DNA of 64,000 nt from BOG-931 sp963761525 (GTDB lineage Bacteria; Pseudomonadota; Alphaproteobacteria; Rhizobiales; Xanthobacteraceae). Positions 46,076 to 56,650 of this stretch are shown one piece after another (positions within the stretch are counted from its first letter, which is position 1; each line of letters starts with the position of its first letter). The notes under the pieces are model-generated. The model saw only the letters and a list, made by a program, of their open reading frames with translations. It was not told the origin of the DNA and searched no databases. The stretch is from contig CAVXHG010000008.1 in assembly GCA_963761525.1 (NCBI GenBank), positions 868,001-932,000 on the forward strand. The letters are read 5' to 3'. The translations under genes were made by a program, and so were the position numbers.

Positions 46076-48046
46076 TCAAGGCAGCCAGTGCCAGGACCAA
46101 ATGCGCAGCCAGTCGATGAGCGGATGCAACCAAATCCAGGCGAGACTTCGCCGGCCGATTTCGATCTTGCCGACGCCTTCCATGCCGGGCCGCAAGATCG
46201 CGCGGGGTTGTCGGTGAGCAGGCCCTCGACGCGGAAGACGTTGCGGCCGGATTGGGCGTCGGCGATCGGCGTGATCTTGTCGACCTTGAAGCGTCAACGT
46301 TTCGTTCGGCAGCGCCGAGACGATCGAGATCGCCGGTTTGGCCGGGCTCGACTCTGCCGATTTCACGCTCGTCGACGTTGAGGATGACGCGGTAGGAATC
46401 GAGCGGCGCGACTTCGAACAAAAGTTGTCCGCGTTGCACCGCGGCGCCGATCATCTGACTGAGATCGCCCGAGATCGACCAGGCCGGAAATCGACGAGCG
46501 CAGCTTGATGCGGGCGAGCTGCTCATCGAGCAGCTTGATCTGCGCGTCGGCCTGATCGATCTGGGCGTGGACGACGTTGATCGTGGCCGGCTGGCGGGTG
46601 GCCAGCGCCTTGTCGTATTCGAACATATGCTGCTGCCGCTCGGTGACCCATTTGAGCCGCTCAAGCAGCAAGTCGCGGTCTTCAAGCGTCGCCAGCACCT
46701 GTCCTTCTTTCACCGTGTCGCCGGCGCGCGCGTTGGCTTCTTTGATGAAGCCGTCATAAGGCGCGACGACCGCGCGGCGCACCAGGCCTTCGATCTTGGC
46801 GTCGGCATCAACGCGATAGGTGGTGTGGACGAAAGTCAGCAGCAGGACGGCAGATCGACGATAGCGCGCGACGATCAGCTTGCGCGACCAGATGCCCCGG
46901 TCCGAACAGTCGCGTCAGCTGCTGTTGCAGGCTTTCGACGATTTTGAAGCCGATCCAGCGGTCGTTCTGGCGTTTTTCCTCGAGCACCGGCCCGATGACG
47001 GACGTCACATGCTCGAGCAGTTCGATGGTTTCGGGCTCAAACGGAATGTCGGGCGGCCGTTCGAAGGTGATCGCGCCGACGAAGTGATCGCCGACCAGCA
47101 ACGGCAACGGTGAGAACCTGTCCGTCATGCTGCATGCGCGAAAGTTCGGCGTGCGCCGACGTCGCCAACAATTGATCCGACGTGCCCGGATAGAGAATGA
47201 CGCAGCGCTGATCGAGCGCCTCGTCCATGGCGGCGCCGAGACAGCTGACCAGGTTCATCTGCTGGCCGAATTGCGCCGTGTGCGAGATGACCTTGACGGC
47301 GGTTGATTTTCTGTCGCGGAATCCGAGGCTGACGCGCGAGCATTTGGTCGCGCAGCGCCAGGCCCGTGACGGTCGCCATGGCGGCGGCTTCGAAGCCTTC
47401 ATGATCGAGCGCGCCGCCGAGGAGTTCGAGCGCTGCGCGCGAGCGATCGAGCAGGCGGTCCTGCTCGTGCGCCGCGGGCTTGACGAAGCCGCTCGCGGAT
47501 CCAGGCCGATGCCCCATTGCAGTTGCCGCAGCGCTGGCGGCTGTCTTCGCGCGCGGCTCCGCGTACCGAATGTGACCGCGACCGCGCCCTCAAGCTCCCA
47601 TCGAGCAAGATCGGAATGGCGACGTGTACGGTGTTGGGCGATCGGCTGCCGGGAGCGGTCGTCGCTGGCAACGCCGCGCCGTTCGCGCAAGCGCCAGCTT
47701 CGGCGACTTGCGCAAGCGCCGGCGATCTTCCCGAGCCTTCCGGCCAGAAGCCGGCGGCGTCGAAGCTGTTCGGCTTCGCTGCCCGCCAAGCAGCACGATG
47801 CCGCGGGTCGCGCCCTCGATCATCTGGCATTGCAAGTGCAAGCCAGGCGCGCGCGGCATCGGCCAGGCTCCCGGCGTCGGTGAGCCGCTTCCACAGCGCC
47901 GGTTCGAGCGATGCGACGGACGCGGTCGACGAGCGTCGGCCCGGTCTCGGGATCACCGCGACTCTTGTCGGATTCCGCCGGCCCGCGCGGCTCGGCCGTG
48001 CAGGATCGTCGAGCGGATGGCTGGCTTTGCGGTCCCGCGGGCTCAC
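46076..48046 (-). CDS. GAF domain / HlyD-like adaptor protein (many frameshifts)
   Basis: About 655 residues. The first ~380 residues hold GAF-like text ('LPLLVGDHFVGAITFERP', 'LLEHVTSVIGPVLEEKRQ'), then a transmembrane stretch, then a HlyD adaptor: 'EGLVRRAVVAPYDGFIKEA', 'GDTVKEGQVLATLEDRDLL', coiled coil, 'SSISGLV', 'GQLLFEVAPLDSYRVILNVDE', ending 'WLHPLIDWLRIWSWHWLP'. GTG 48046 lies 5 bases after DUF3467; the gene ends 7 bases before the PqqD-M50 start. Sensory GAF plus adaptor suggests regulated export. Six or more indels. Confidence 0.75.
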
Positions 48047-48051
48047 GTCGA

Positions 48052-48375
48052 TTACCGTTCGACGTCGAGGGGGCCGTGCCGCGCCTCGTATTCGCGCAAC
48101 ACGCCGCCAAGCACCGTCCAAAGCCGTTTGGCGGCAAACGGGGTCAGGATAATCCGGTTCGTCAGGTCAACGGCGACTTGACCGCTCCCGCCGACATTCC
48201 AGGTCTGATTGGTGCCGAAGAACAGGTCGACTTGCTCGCGGGTGCTTTGGACATTGACCACGTTGGCAAAATGCGTGGCCATGTTCTTGTCGATCCACTG
48301 CACGGTCGCCGGGCGTGGCGTTTCCGGGGCAGGGGATGCCTGCGGTTCTGAAGCGGCAGCAGGGGATTTAGCCAT
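48052..48375 (-). CDS. DUF3467 family protein
   Basis: A 107-residue protein. After a Pro/Ala-rich start, the DUF3467 core reads 'FANVVNVQSTREQVDLFFG', 'VDLTNRIILTPFAAKRLW' and 'GVLREYEARHG'. DUF3467 proteins are small beta-rich proteins of unknown role. It is the first gene of the export operon, followed after 5 bases by the GAF-HlyD gene. Confidence 0.88.
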   Translation of the reverse strand: MAKSPAAASEPQASPAPETPRPATVQWIDKNMATHFANVVNVQSTREQVDLFFGTNQTWNVGGSGQVAVDLTNRIILTPFAAKRLWTVLGGVLREYEARHGPLDVER

Positions 48376-48480
48376 ATGACAGCATTACTCCATGACGAGC
48401 GAAATAAACGACCGGTTTATAGATCGTTTTGGTGCTGCCAGCACTGGAAGTCAAAATTGAGGTAAAGCAGCCGCCAGCAC
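48376..48480. promoter_or_regulatory. Upstream region of the export operon
   Basis: About 105 AT-richer bases between the outer-membrane-protein gene and the DUF3467 gene, both on the minus strand. It should hold the operon promoter or the readthrough link. On the minus strand TTGACT...-like text (GACTTCCAGTGCTGGCAGC region) is seen but no convincing pair. Confidence 0.3.
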
Positions 48481-49862
48481 TTAGAAGTGCAAAGCCGTCC
48501 CTAGCTGCGCCGATACCACCGATGGCTGGAGCGAGATTTCGTTCGGGACGGCCCCGTTCAGTATGAGCCGGCGGTCTGAATGCGTATACAAAGCCTCGGC
48601 CCGGACGCTGAGATAGGGCAGCAGGAAAGTCTCTATGCCGCCCCCGGCGACGTACCCGGCAAATATCGACTGGCCGGTCGTATTAGGTGCAATCGCGTTA
48701 AAAAAGAGAGGGTCTGTCGACATCCGCATATTAGCGGGGCCGCCCTTGACATAAATTAGCGTATCGGGCGTTGCCAACACACCGGCGCGGCCGGTGACTG
48801 CGATCACGCTGTTTAAGTTGGCGAAGTGGTAGTAGTTGACGAGACCGCCCGACCCAGCGGCAGTTTGAAAGCTGGCTTTTTCGTAATTGTCGCTGACTTC
48901 TGCACCGATCACAAAACGATCGATCTTAAGGTTTCCGCCGAAGAACCAGCCGCCGCCCACCTTGAAATCGGTGTAGGGGCCGAGCTCACCGGCAACTGTA
49001 TCGAGATAGCGAATTTGGTTGCCATTTGCCGAAACGAAGCCGCCAACTTCGAAACCTGTCCATTTAGGCCCGGGATCATGTGCGGTAGCCTTTGGAGGGG
49101 CTTTGGTGAGCAGCGGACCTTTGAGCGGCATCGATCCGCTGGTTATTGTTGCCGGATTACCCCATCCAGCGGGCGCGTCAAATTTGTATGAAGCACCGAT
49201 CTGCATCGCCAGGATTGACGGCCGATAGACGTCCGTTCCTGTATTCAACATCAAATTCGAGGCGTAAGTATATGAAGTTTCAGCGCGAATCACGATGTTG
49301 GGCGTGACTAGGGTCTCGACCCCGACGCCGCCTTGGACAGCGGACAATGTCTGCTGGAACAGCGTGCCAAAACCCTGAACACCCGCCACATTCACCCACG
49401 CCGGACCGCCCTTGATGTAGAACATCGTATCAGGGCGCAACGTCAGACCAAATCGGCCCGTGATCGAATCTACCCACCTAGTTTTTTGCAGGAAGTCGGC
49501 CTGGAATCCGAGCTCGCGATAATAGGCCGAGCTCAGATGATTAAGGTCAGCCTCAATGCCAACGACCGCCCAAGGGGCAATCTGATAGTTGAAGCCGAAG
49601 TACCCCCCCACACAGGCCGAGGGTCGATAGTGCCTACCGTCGTTTCCTGTAGTCCGGTCCCCGGCCGCTTGAAGCTGGTATCGGTGAAAACGCCTCCGAC
49701 ATCGCCGCCCAGGTAGAAGCCCGTCCAATTTACCGTTTGAGGCAGGGGGGCCACTTTTGGAGTTGGCAAATCGGCAGCAAATGCGGGATGCGCAAGAACA
49801 GCCGCAAATGCGGCAAGTCCAGTCAACTCCCAAAGCCGCCCCCGAATCACATCCACACCCAA
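48481..49862 (-). CDS. Outer-membrane protein with two tandem Omp25/31-type beta-barrels (one frameshift)
   Basis: About 459 residues. Signal peptide ends PAFAADL. Two homologous barrel domains follow: the first starts 'NWTGFYLGGDVGG' and contains 'DTMFYIKGGPAW' and 'VETLVTPNIVIRAETSYTY'; the second starts 'KWTGFEVGGFVS' and contains 'DTLIYVKGGPAN' and 'IETFLLPYLSVRAEALYTH', ending in Phe as outer-membrane proteins do. One indel at the C-run near 49606 splits the first strands from the rest. It may be the outer-membrane partner of the export operon downstream. Confidence 0.82.
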
Positions 49863-50060
49863 ACGCTAGGCTCTTCGAACCGCCTGATGGCCGTCGAGGG
49901 CCTGTTGCACACTAACAAAGGAATCCCCCGCTTCAAACTGTATCTACCGCTCGAAGCCTCGTCCATCGGCGCGCCAAAAACATCTGGATAGTGACATTTC
50001 GGCCGCACTGGACAGTTTAAACCAGCTTCCATCGCGGTCTTTGCACTATATCCTGCGTCC
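49863..50060. promoter_or_regulatory. Divergent region between Omp and O-methyltransferase
   Basis: About 200 bases between divergent genes. It must contain promoters for both; no confident motif identified. Confidence 0.3.
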
Positions 50061-51095
50061 ATGCCGGAGCACGAAGTCCACTGCGTAAACGAATTCTTAA
50101 GTACTGAAATGGATGCGCGCGCCATCAAGAGCGCTATGGAACTTGGGATTCTTGATTACCTAGAGGCTCGTGACGAAATCCCGATTCCGACCCTGGGCGC
50201 GGCGCTAAAGGTCAACGCGGTTGGACTGTCGTTATTGTTGGAAATGCTCGGGGCAAATGACGTGGTTTCTCGCCGCGTCGACTCTGTCGCACTTACAAAG
50301 CGTTTCCGTGCGGCGCTCCGGTTTCGCGATCTCCTTGAGACCCGCATCGCGTTTGCGGATCTCGTTTGGCCTGACATTCACACACTATTCACGGCGCTAA
50401 TAACAGACCTTCCGCAGTTCATGGCACGCTCGAAGGTGTTCGATCTCTTTCGCTACGATCGTTGTATGGAGGTGACGCCGGAAAATCTTCAGGCCGTGTC
50501 TGGCTGGACCCGTTTTACAACTGTTCTGACCAAATATGAATTGGCGCCTGCACTCGACCTGCTAGACATCGCTTCGGCGCAGACTTTTATCGACATGGGT
50601 GGAAATACCGGAGAATTCGCGCGCCAGATTTGCAGCCGAAATCCGCATATCAGTGGGACCGTGGTCGATCTGCCGGTGGTGTGTGCCCTGGGGCGCGAAC
50701 ATATTGCCCGCAGCGCCTCCCAGTCCGACGCAGCACGGGTTTCATTCTTTCCTACCGACATGCGCACCGGCGTACTGCCCGAAGCGGCAGACCTCGTCAG
50801 CTTTAAGTCCGTCCTCCACGACTGGCCGGATGCGGATGCCGAGTTGTTGATGGATCGCGCAGCAAGTCTTGTGCGGCCGGGCGGACGTTTTGTAATCTTT
50901 GAACGCGCTCCAATTGCAATGCGCGGCAAGCGCGTTCCATATGCCATGGCTGCCGACCTGGTTTTTCTTCATTTTCTGCGGCCCGCTAAACTCTATCTCA
51001 GGAAGCTTGAGCGATTGGGATTCGTACTGCTCGATCATCGGGTGATCGAGCTCGACATCGGATTTCATTTCATTCTGGCGCAGCGGCCGCGGTAA
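50061..51095 (+). CDS. O-methyltransferase (acetylserotonin/hydroxyneurosporene type)
   Basis: A 344-residue intact enzyme. An N-terminal helical dimerisation domain ('LDYLEARDEIPIPTLGAAL', winged-helix-like) precedes the SAM domain with motif I 'TFIDMGGNTGEFARQI', 'GTVVDLPVV' and 'VSFFPTDMRTG', and the catalytic-region 'SFKSVLHDWPDADAELL', where His in VLHDW is the usual base. It starts the plus-strand modification operon and is followed after 29 bases by the halogenase. It would methylate a hydroxyl group; substrate unknown. Confidence 0.88.
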   Translation: MPEHEVHCVNEFLSTEMDARAIKSAMELGILDYLEARDEIPIPTLGAALKVNAVGLSLLLEMLGANDVVSRRVDSVALTKRFRAALRFRDLLETRIAFADLVWPDIHTLFTALITDLPQFMARSKVFDLFRYDRCMEVTPENLQAVSGWTRFTTVLTKYELAPALDLLDIASAQTFIDMGGNTGEFARQICSRNPHISGTVVDLPVVCALGREHIARSASQSDAARVSFFPTDMRTGVLPEAADLVSFKSVLHDWPDADAELLMDRAASLVRPGGRFVIFERAPIAMRGKRVPYAMAADLVFLHFLRPAKLYLRKLERLGFVLLDHRVIELDIGFHFILAQRPR

Positions 51096-51124
51096 ACCGG
51101 CCGGGTTCGAAATAAGGACTTGCG

Positions 51125-52651
51125 ATGGCGGACGCCGCCTCAAAACAGAACCGCATTCAACGCGTAGTCGTCGTTGGCGGCGGCACGGCCGGGTGGATGG
51201 CGGCACTTTACATCAACCGTTTCATTCGGGCGATGAATGGCAAGGTGACTGTCGTCGAATCGCCGGCAATCGGCACGATCGGAGTCGGTGAGGCCACGAT
51301 TCCGACACTGGTGCATTTCATCCGGCTGTTGAACCTCGACGAAAAGGAGTTCATGCGCCGCTGTTCGGCGACGTTTAAAGCTTGCCATCAAATTCGAAGA
51401 CTGGATCAAGCCGGGCACCACGTATTGGCATCCTTTCGGCATTTGCCCGCGCGTAAACAACCTGGATTTGTTTCATTTCTGGCACAAGCGCCGTCTTGAG
51501 ACTGGCGACAAGTTTGCTTACGCCGACTACTCGCCTCAGGTTTCGCTGGCCGAAGCCGAGAAATCACCGTGGCCATACGGCGGCACATCGCCGATTTTCG
51601 ACATGGCCGGTTACGCCTATCATCTCGACGCCGCTGCCCTTGGCGATTACCTGCGCGAACTTTCGACTGCGGAAGGTGTCCAGCACTTATTTGGAACGGT
51701 GCAGGACGTTGTTCTGGACGAGCGCGGCTTTATTGCTCACCTTGAGATAGCCGGCGAGCGAAGCGTTGAAGGCGATCTATTCATCGATGCCACCGGGTTT
51801 GGCGGTCGCCTGATCGGCCAGGCACTCGGCGATCCCTGGATCGACTGGTCCCGCTACATGCTGTGTGACAAGGCGGTCGCGATGCCCCTGCCGCGCGACG
51901 AGCACTTTCCGCCCTACACGTTGTCGAAGGCGCTGCCTGCCGGGTGGATGTGGCGGATCACACTCAGCAACCGCACCGGCAACGGCTATGTCTATTCGAG
52001 CGCGCATCTGTCCGCTGACGCCGCGTGCGAGACGTTGATCGCGCAATCGGGTTTGCGCAAGCCCCGCACCGCCGATCCGCGACTCCTCGAACATCCGCGT
52101 CGGCAGACGCACGAATTTCTGGGTGCGGAACTGCGTATCCATCGGTTTGTCGTCGGGCTTCGTCGAGCCGCTTGAATCGACGGGCATTCATTTGATCACC
52201 AAAGCGGTGAGGCTGCTGGTCGATTATTTTCCTGACCTCGAATTCAACGATGCGCTCCGGCACGCCTACAATAACGCGATGGGTGCGATCTACGATGAGG
52301 TCAGGGATTTCATCATATTGCATTACATTCTGAGCCAACGCGACGAGGCTTTCTGGCGCGATGCGCGCAGAGGTCCCATTGCCGGAAACCTTGCGCGAAA
52401 GTCTCGCGCTGTACGATGAGACCGGCCGCATTCAGACTCCGCGGCTGCAGCTTTTCTCCGAACCAAACTACTTTTTCATTTTGGCCGGCGGCGGGCGCCT
52501 GCCGCGGCGGCCGATCGTCGAGGCCGATCTCGCACCAGTGGGCGAGATCTGGCACGTTTTGGATCGCGTCCGCGCTCAAAATCGGGAGTTCACGGCGCGC
52601 ATGCCGGCTCACGGCGCCTATCTCGCCGAGCTTCACCACAGGCCTTTATGA
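51125..52651 (+). CDS. Flavin-dependent tryptophan-halogenase-family protein (three frameshifts)
   Basis: About 508 residues. FAD motif 'VVVGGGTAGWMAA', then 'GTIGVGEATIPTL' and the lysine-bearing segment 'ATFKLAIKFEDW', which aligns with the catalytic Lys region of PrnA. The halogenase WxWxIP motif appears as WMWRIT, with the proline replaced. 'GFVEPLESTGIHLI' is the C-terminal FAD block. Frame breaks at ~51383 (an extra A in AAA), ~52105 and ~52375. It could halogenate Trp residues of a protein or act as a monooxygenase; the missing Pro leaves this open. Confidence 0.82.
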
Positions 52652-53450
52652 TGCCGGCCGCCGATCTCATCAGGCTGGTGGAGAATTTCCGCGCGCCGTT
52701 TGGCCTCGAACGTTCGGTTAAGATCACCCAGGAAGGCGTTGATAGGGAACGATATTTGCTGAGCGTCGGTCGCGCCGCCTTTGGCGAGCCGCCGCAAGAC
52801 AAGCTGCTCGAAGCAGCCCGTGCGCTTCGGGTCCCGCAGCCTTTTGCGGAAGAGCTGAAAACGTCCGTGCGTGACGCGGACATTTTTCATTTTGGTTACG
52901 AGGCAGCGAACGGTCGCAGCATCTACAAGATATATTGTGAGTATGCGTCCAGCGCGCGCCGCGCTATGGCTGCTGCGAATGCCGCCCCGATCCTTGTTCA
53001 TCTCGCTTATAAATGGTCGGCAGGCAACCCGGACAGTCGTGCAGTGACGCGCTATACTTGGTTGCCGTGTCGGACCGGCGTCGAATTGGAAAATCGACTG
53101 CGGACTTGGTGCCACAGGATCGTGCCCCAAATGCGCACCAATGCGTCTTCAGCCTGCTCTCCAGAGTTTGCGCTTTCGCCGATCCCGCAGAGATATCGTT
53201 GATGGAGGTCGAGGAACCGGGCAATCCGCGGCGCTCGTGTGACCTGAACGTGTACGATGCCGAGATGCGCCTTCATCAGGTTGTTGATTTGATCCAGGAA
53301 GCCGCGGCGGGACTTTCGGTCCGCCGAAGCGGGAAGTCCAAAGCGCTGTCGAAAGCGTGACAGATAAAATGCTCGGCCACTTGTCGGCCGGTGTTGGCAG
53401 GCACGGCAAGGAATTCGTGACGGTTTATTTCGGCGTGGAAGTCGCATTGA
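52648..53450 (+). CDS. Unknown protein 1 of the modification cluster (frameshifted)
   Basis: About 265 residues; ATG 52648 overlaps the halogenase stop by four bases. Text includes 'MMPAADLIRLVENFRAPFG', 'FHFGYEAANGRSIYKIYCEY', 'ISLMEVEEPGNPRRSCDLNVYDAE' and 'GHLSAGVGRHGKEFVTVYFG'. Indels near 53105 and 53335 and possibly at the end (53440). I do not recognise the family. The FG-x-E ... K-x-Y-x-x-Y pattern recurs in the next gene, so the two may be distant paralogues. Confidence 0.55.
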
Positions 53451-54336
53451 GCGCGCTCGTCACCAATATCGCTGTCGGGACGATTAGAACGTGCGTTACC
53501 GCGCGACCGCTATGCCGACTATTGCCTGTGGGATTACGAGCCGGTCGCGCCGACCGCGGGAAAGCTTCGCTGCGCCAATCTTCTGTGGCAGTCGATCGAT
53601 GCCGCCGGCGGTGGCGAGCATCTCAAAACGGCGCTGATGGCGCTGCGCGAGGAGCTCGGCCCATTCCGCACCGTGTTCGGCGTCAAGAAGATCGCCGATC
53701 GGCTGAGCTTTGAGTTTTATTTTTACGATTACGAGCGGCTGGAACGCGACGTGTCGATCGCCAAGGTCCTCGAAAATTCTTTCGCCCTTCGTCGATTGCC
53801 CGCTGAACTACTCGGAAGGCCGGCCGTATTTCATGTTTTCGATCGATTTCGACGAAGACATCGCGGCCAGGCGCCGGCCGCTCGACATCATCAACGTCTA
53901 TATCGGCAATCCCGGCAGCAGCGTGTCGTCGGGCATCTGCTACGAGTTTCCAAAGGCCGGTTTGCGGCTGGCGAATTTCTATTTCTTCTTCAACGCGCGA
54001 ACGGAGATGAGCGACATCGTCGCCAAGGTGAATTGTTCCGCGCATCACGATCTGCGCGGGTCGCCGGTGAAGGAGATCCTTCGGCCGGAATTGCTGGATT
54101 GCGAGGTGATCGTCGTCGCCAACAAGAAGTTCAACGACGGCATCTATTTCTCGCGCATTAAGATCGATCCCTTGATCGGGTTTCTTGGACGCGAGCGGTT
54201 CCCGGAGGATCTCGTCGGCTTTGCCAAGCAGTATCGCGACGGCCTCGACCACATGCTATATGATGTCGGGATCGATTATGTGGTGGAAGACGGTGCCGTA
54301 AAGGTCGTCAAGAGCGCCTTTTACGGCCTGTTGTGA
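53447..54336 (+). CDS. Unknown protein 2 of the modification cluster (frameshifted)
   Basis: About 290 residues: 'RLERALPRDRYADYCLWDYE', 'LREELGPFRTVFGVKKIADR', 'FEFYFYDYERLERDVSI', 'YFMFSIDFDEDIAARRRPLDI', 'NVYIGNPGSSVSSGICYEF', ending 'SAFYGLL'. Frame changes near 53500, 53530 and 53795. The start is uncertain (TTG near 53447 or further on). Rich in aromatic beta-strand-like segments. No known family recognised. Confidence 0.5.
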
Positions 54337-54339
54337 GTC

Positions 54340-55467
54340 GTGAGCGGCGTAGAGCGCGACAACCTGATCGGTGCCGCCGGGAGCCATGCCGGCGCAAGTG
54401 CGGTCAGTCTGACCGTTGAATACTGGCTCCAGGAGGACTCGTTGCAGCGTTTCGACCATCGCGAATACGTCTCGATGACGATGGAGTTCCGCTGCAATTT
54501 GCGGTGCGTCCATTGCATGATCGAAGACACGATGCACCGACTGGCGCCGGAGTTGGCCGACACGTTTCGATAAACTGTTGGCGGAGAACGCGCGAGCATC
54601 GCCGTTGGAAGGGCCTGATCCTGACCGGCTCGGAAATCACCTTGCGTCGCGATCTTGCCGAACTTGGCGCGCCGCGCGCGCGCGGCGGGCTTCGAGCACG
54701 TGCGCATCCAGACGCACGGCATGCATCTCGCGCGAGCAGGCATATTGCGACGCGCTGGTCGATGCCGGAGTTGACGAATATTTCGTAAGCGTCGCCGGTC
54801 CCGATGCCGAGACCCACGACGCCATCACGACAGTGCCGGGCTCGTTCGACAAGACCTTGCGCGGTCTTGAGATTCTCGAGGCAGATCCGGGCGTCGGTCA
54901 CGCTGACCAACACGGTCGTGACCAAGCGAAGCTTCAAACTGTTGCCGGCGGTTGTCGATCGTCTCGCGCATTTGCGGCGGCTCGTTCAGATGGAGTTTTG
55001 GGTCTATTGGCCGATGAGCGAAGCGGACGACAAGGATCTGGTCGCCGTCCAACGCCGAAATCGCTGCCTTATCTGCGCGAGGCGGTCAGCCGCGCGCGCG
55101 CGCTGGGCCGCGGCGTCGAGGTGAAGAACTTTCCCGCAATGCCTGCTTGGGCGAAGACGGGGCGGCGCTGATGAACACCCAGCCGCAGTTGTTCATCGAC
55201 CCGGCCTTTTGGCCCGAGTTCATGCGCAACGGCTTTTACCAGTGCGTCTATCGCGACCGCTGCGCCTCAACCGAATGTCTGGGCCTCAGCACCGCCTACA
55301 TTGCCAAATACGGTTACGAGGAGAAGATTCTGCGTCCGATTGCCGCTCGTTCGCCGGCGCCGCAGACGCCCATCTCAATTGAGCCCTTGGACTGCATCGT
55401 GCGGGGGCTCAGTTCGTGCATCGGTCACCCTAGCCGATTGAGCCCAAATAGGACCCGGTGCCGGTAA
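54340..55467 (+). CDS. Radical SAM protein with SPASM/Twitch-like C-terminal cysteines (frameshifted)
   Basis: About 340-370 residues. GTG 54340 follows the previous stop by 3 bases. The cluster motif CNLRCVHC (CxxxCxxC) is at about 54491-54516 in 'MEFRCNLRCVHCMIED'; 'WKGLILTGSEITLRRDL' carries the second strand and 'FVSVAGPDAETHDAI' a later one. The C-terminal part has 'FPACLLGED' and 'YQCVYRDRCASTECLGLS', whose spacing suggests an auxiliary Fe-S cluster as in peptide-modifying enzymes. Frame breaks near 54570, 54690, 54895, 55055, 55145; true stop may be near 55350. Confidence 0.72.
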
Positions 55468-55754
55468 CGCACTGCCGCGTGCCTATTTTCTGGGCGCCGG
55501 TAGCCATGCATCGCGGGCGGCGTCGCAAATCCACATAAAGCCGCGAAGTTGTTTGTGCTCGCTCGAGCGGCAGAACTTTGCAATCGTGCGAGCGGAAACG
55601 TCACCGAATAACGTCAGTTATTAAGTTGAATTATCGCGATTAATTCGCTTGGGCCTCTTTAATGGGCGTGCTAACTAGTCTCCGTTCGGAGAGCCGTGAG
55701 GGGCCTCCGAAAACATTCACCAGTCGCGACCGTGTAGGTCGGCAGAGAAGGCGT
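55468..55754. other. Intergenic region before sapC-like gene
   Basis: About 290 bases. The part 55600-55650 is AT-rich with an imperfect dyad around GAATTATCGCGATTAATTC and may hold the promoter for the SapC-like and giant-protein genes. GGAGAGCCGTGAGG at about 55690 is purine-rich. No gene. Confidence 0.35.
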
Positions 55755-56533
55755 ATGCCCAAGCAATTGTTGATTTACGAAAAGGCCGTACCCGTCACCC
55801 GTAACCGGCACAAGGACGTGTCGATCAAAGCGGGCAATGATTACTGTTCGCCAAGGAAGTAAATTCGGTCCCGCTGCTGGCGTCCGAGTTCGATCTTAGC
55901 TCCAGCCGAATATGCGATCGTGTTTTCCGGCGAGGGCAAGGATGTCATGCCGGCGGTGCTTCTTGGTATTCGCGACCAGGAAAATCTTTACGTCGACGAC
56001 AACGGCGCCTGGAATGCCAAGTACATTCCCGCCTTCGTGCGCCGCTATCCGTTCGTGTTTTCGAGCCAGGACAAGAACACCTTCAATCTTGTGCATCGAT
56101 GAGGATTTCCTCGGCGTCAATCGCAAAGGCATCGGCGAGCGTCTGTTTGATGCGGAGGGCGAGCGCACGCAGTATCTGCGGAACGTGCTCGGTTTCCTTC
56201 AGGCCTATCAGGCGCAATTCGAGGCGACGCGCGCTTTCTGTCAGCGGCTGGTCGACCTCAATTTGCTGGAGGCGATGCAGGCGCAGTTCCGGCTTGCGGT
56301 CCGGGCAGCGCATCATGCTCGGCGGGTTCATGGCCGTGAACCGCGATCGGCTGCGAGCGCTTGCCGGGCGATGCGCTGGCGCGGCTGGCCGCAACCGGCG
56401 ATCTCGACCTGATCTACGCGCACCTTCATTCGCAGCGGAATTTCACGCCGACTGCGGAGCGGGTGGTTCCGTTGCTCGAACCCGCAAGCCGGCGCCCGAG
56501 CCGGAGAAGGCAACGGCGGCTGCCACCAGCTGA
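55755..56533 (+). CDS. SapC family protein (frameshifted)
   Basis: About 258 residues of the SapC family, named for S-layer protein transport. Matches: 'MPKQLLIYEKAVPVTRNRHKD', 'VSIKAGNDY', 'EYAIVFSGEGKDVMPAVLLG', 'NLYVDDNGAWNAKYIPAFVRR', 'YPFVFSSQDKNTF', 'GERLFDAEGERTQYLRNVLGF', 'LNLLEAMQAQF' and 'AATGDLDLIYAHLHSQRNF' (cut). Frame breaks near 55845, 56095, 56310, 56360 and 56490. SapC genes in alphaproteobacteria often accompany tryptophan-halogenase-like genes. Here it lies directly before a giant exoprotein, consistent with a role in its secretion. Confidence 0.82.
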
Positions 56534-56650
56534 GTACGAGTGACCGAGTAGCGTTGACAGTATGGGCCGCGAATGGCTTTGAGTATTCCGGCCTCAGCAA
56601 GCGAGCGATCTTCATCCCAAGATGTCACGTTACGCTTGTAGGAGCTCAGA

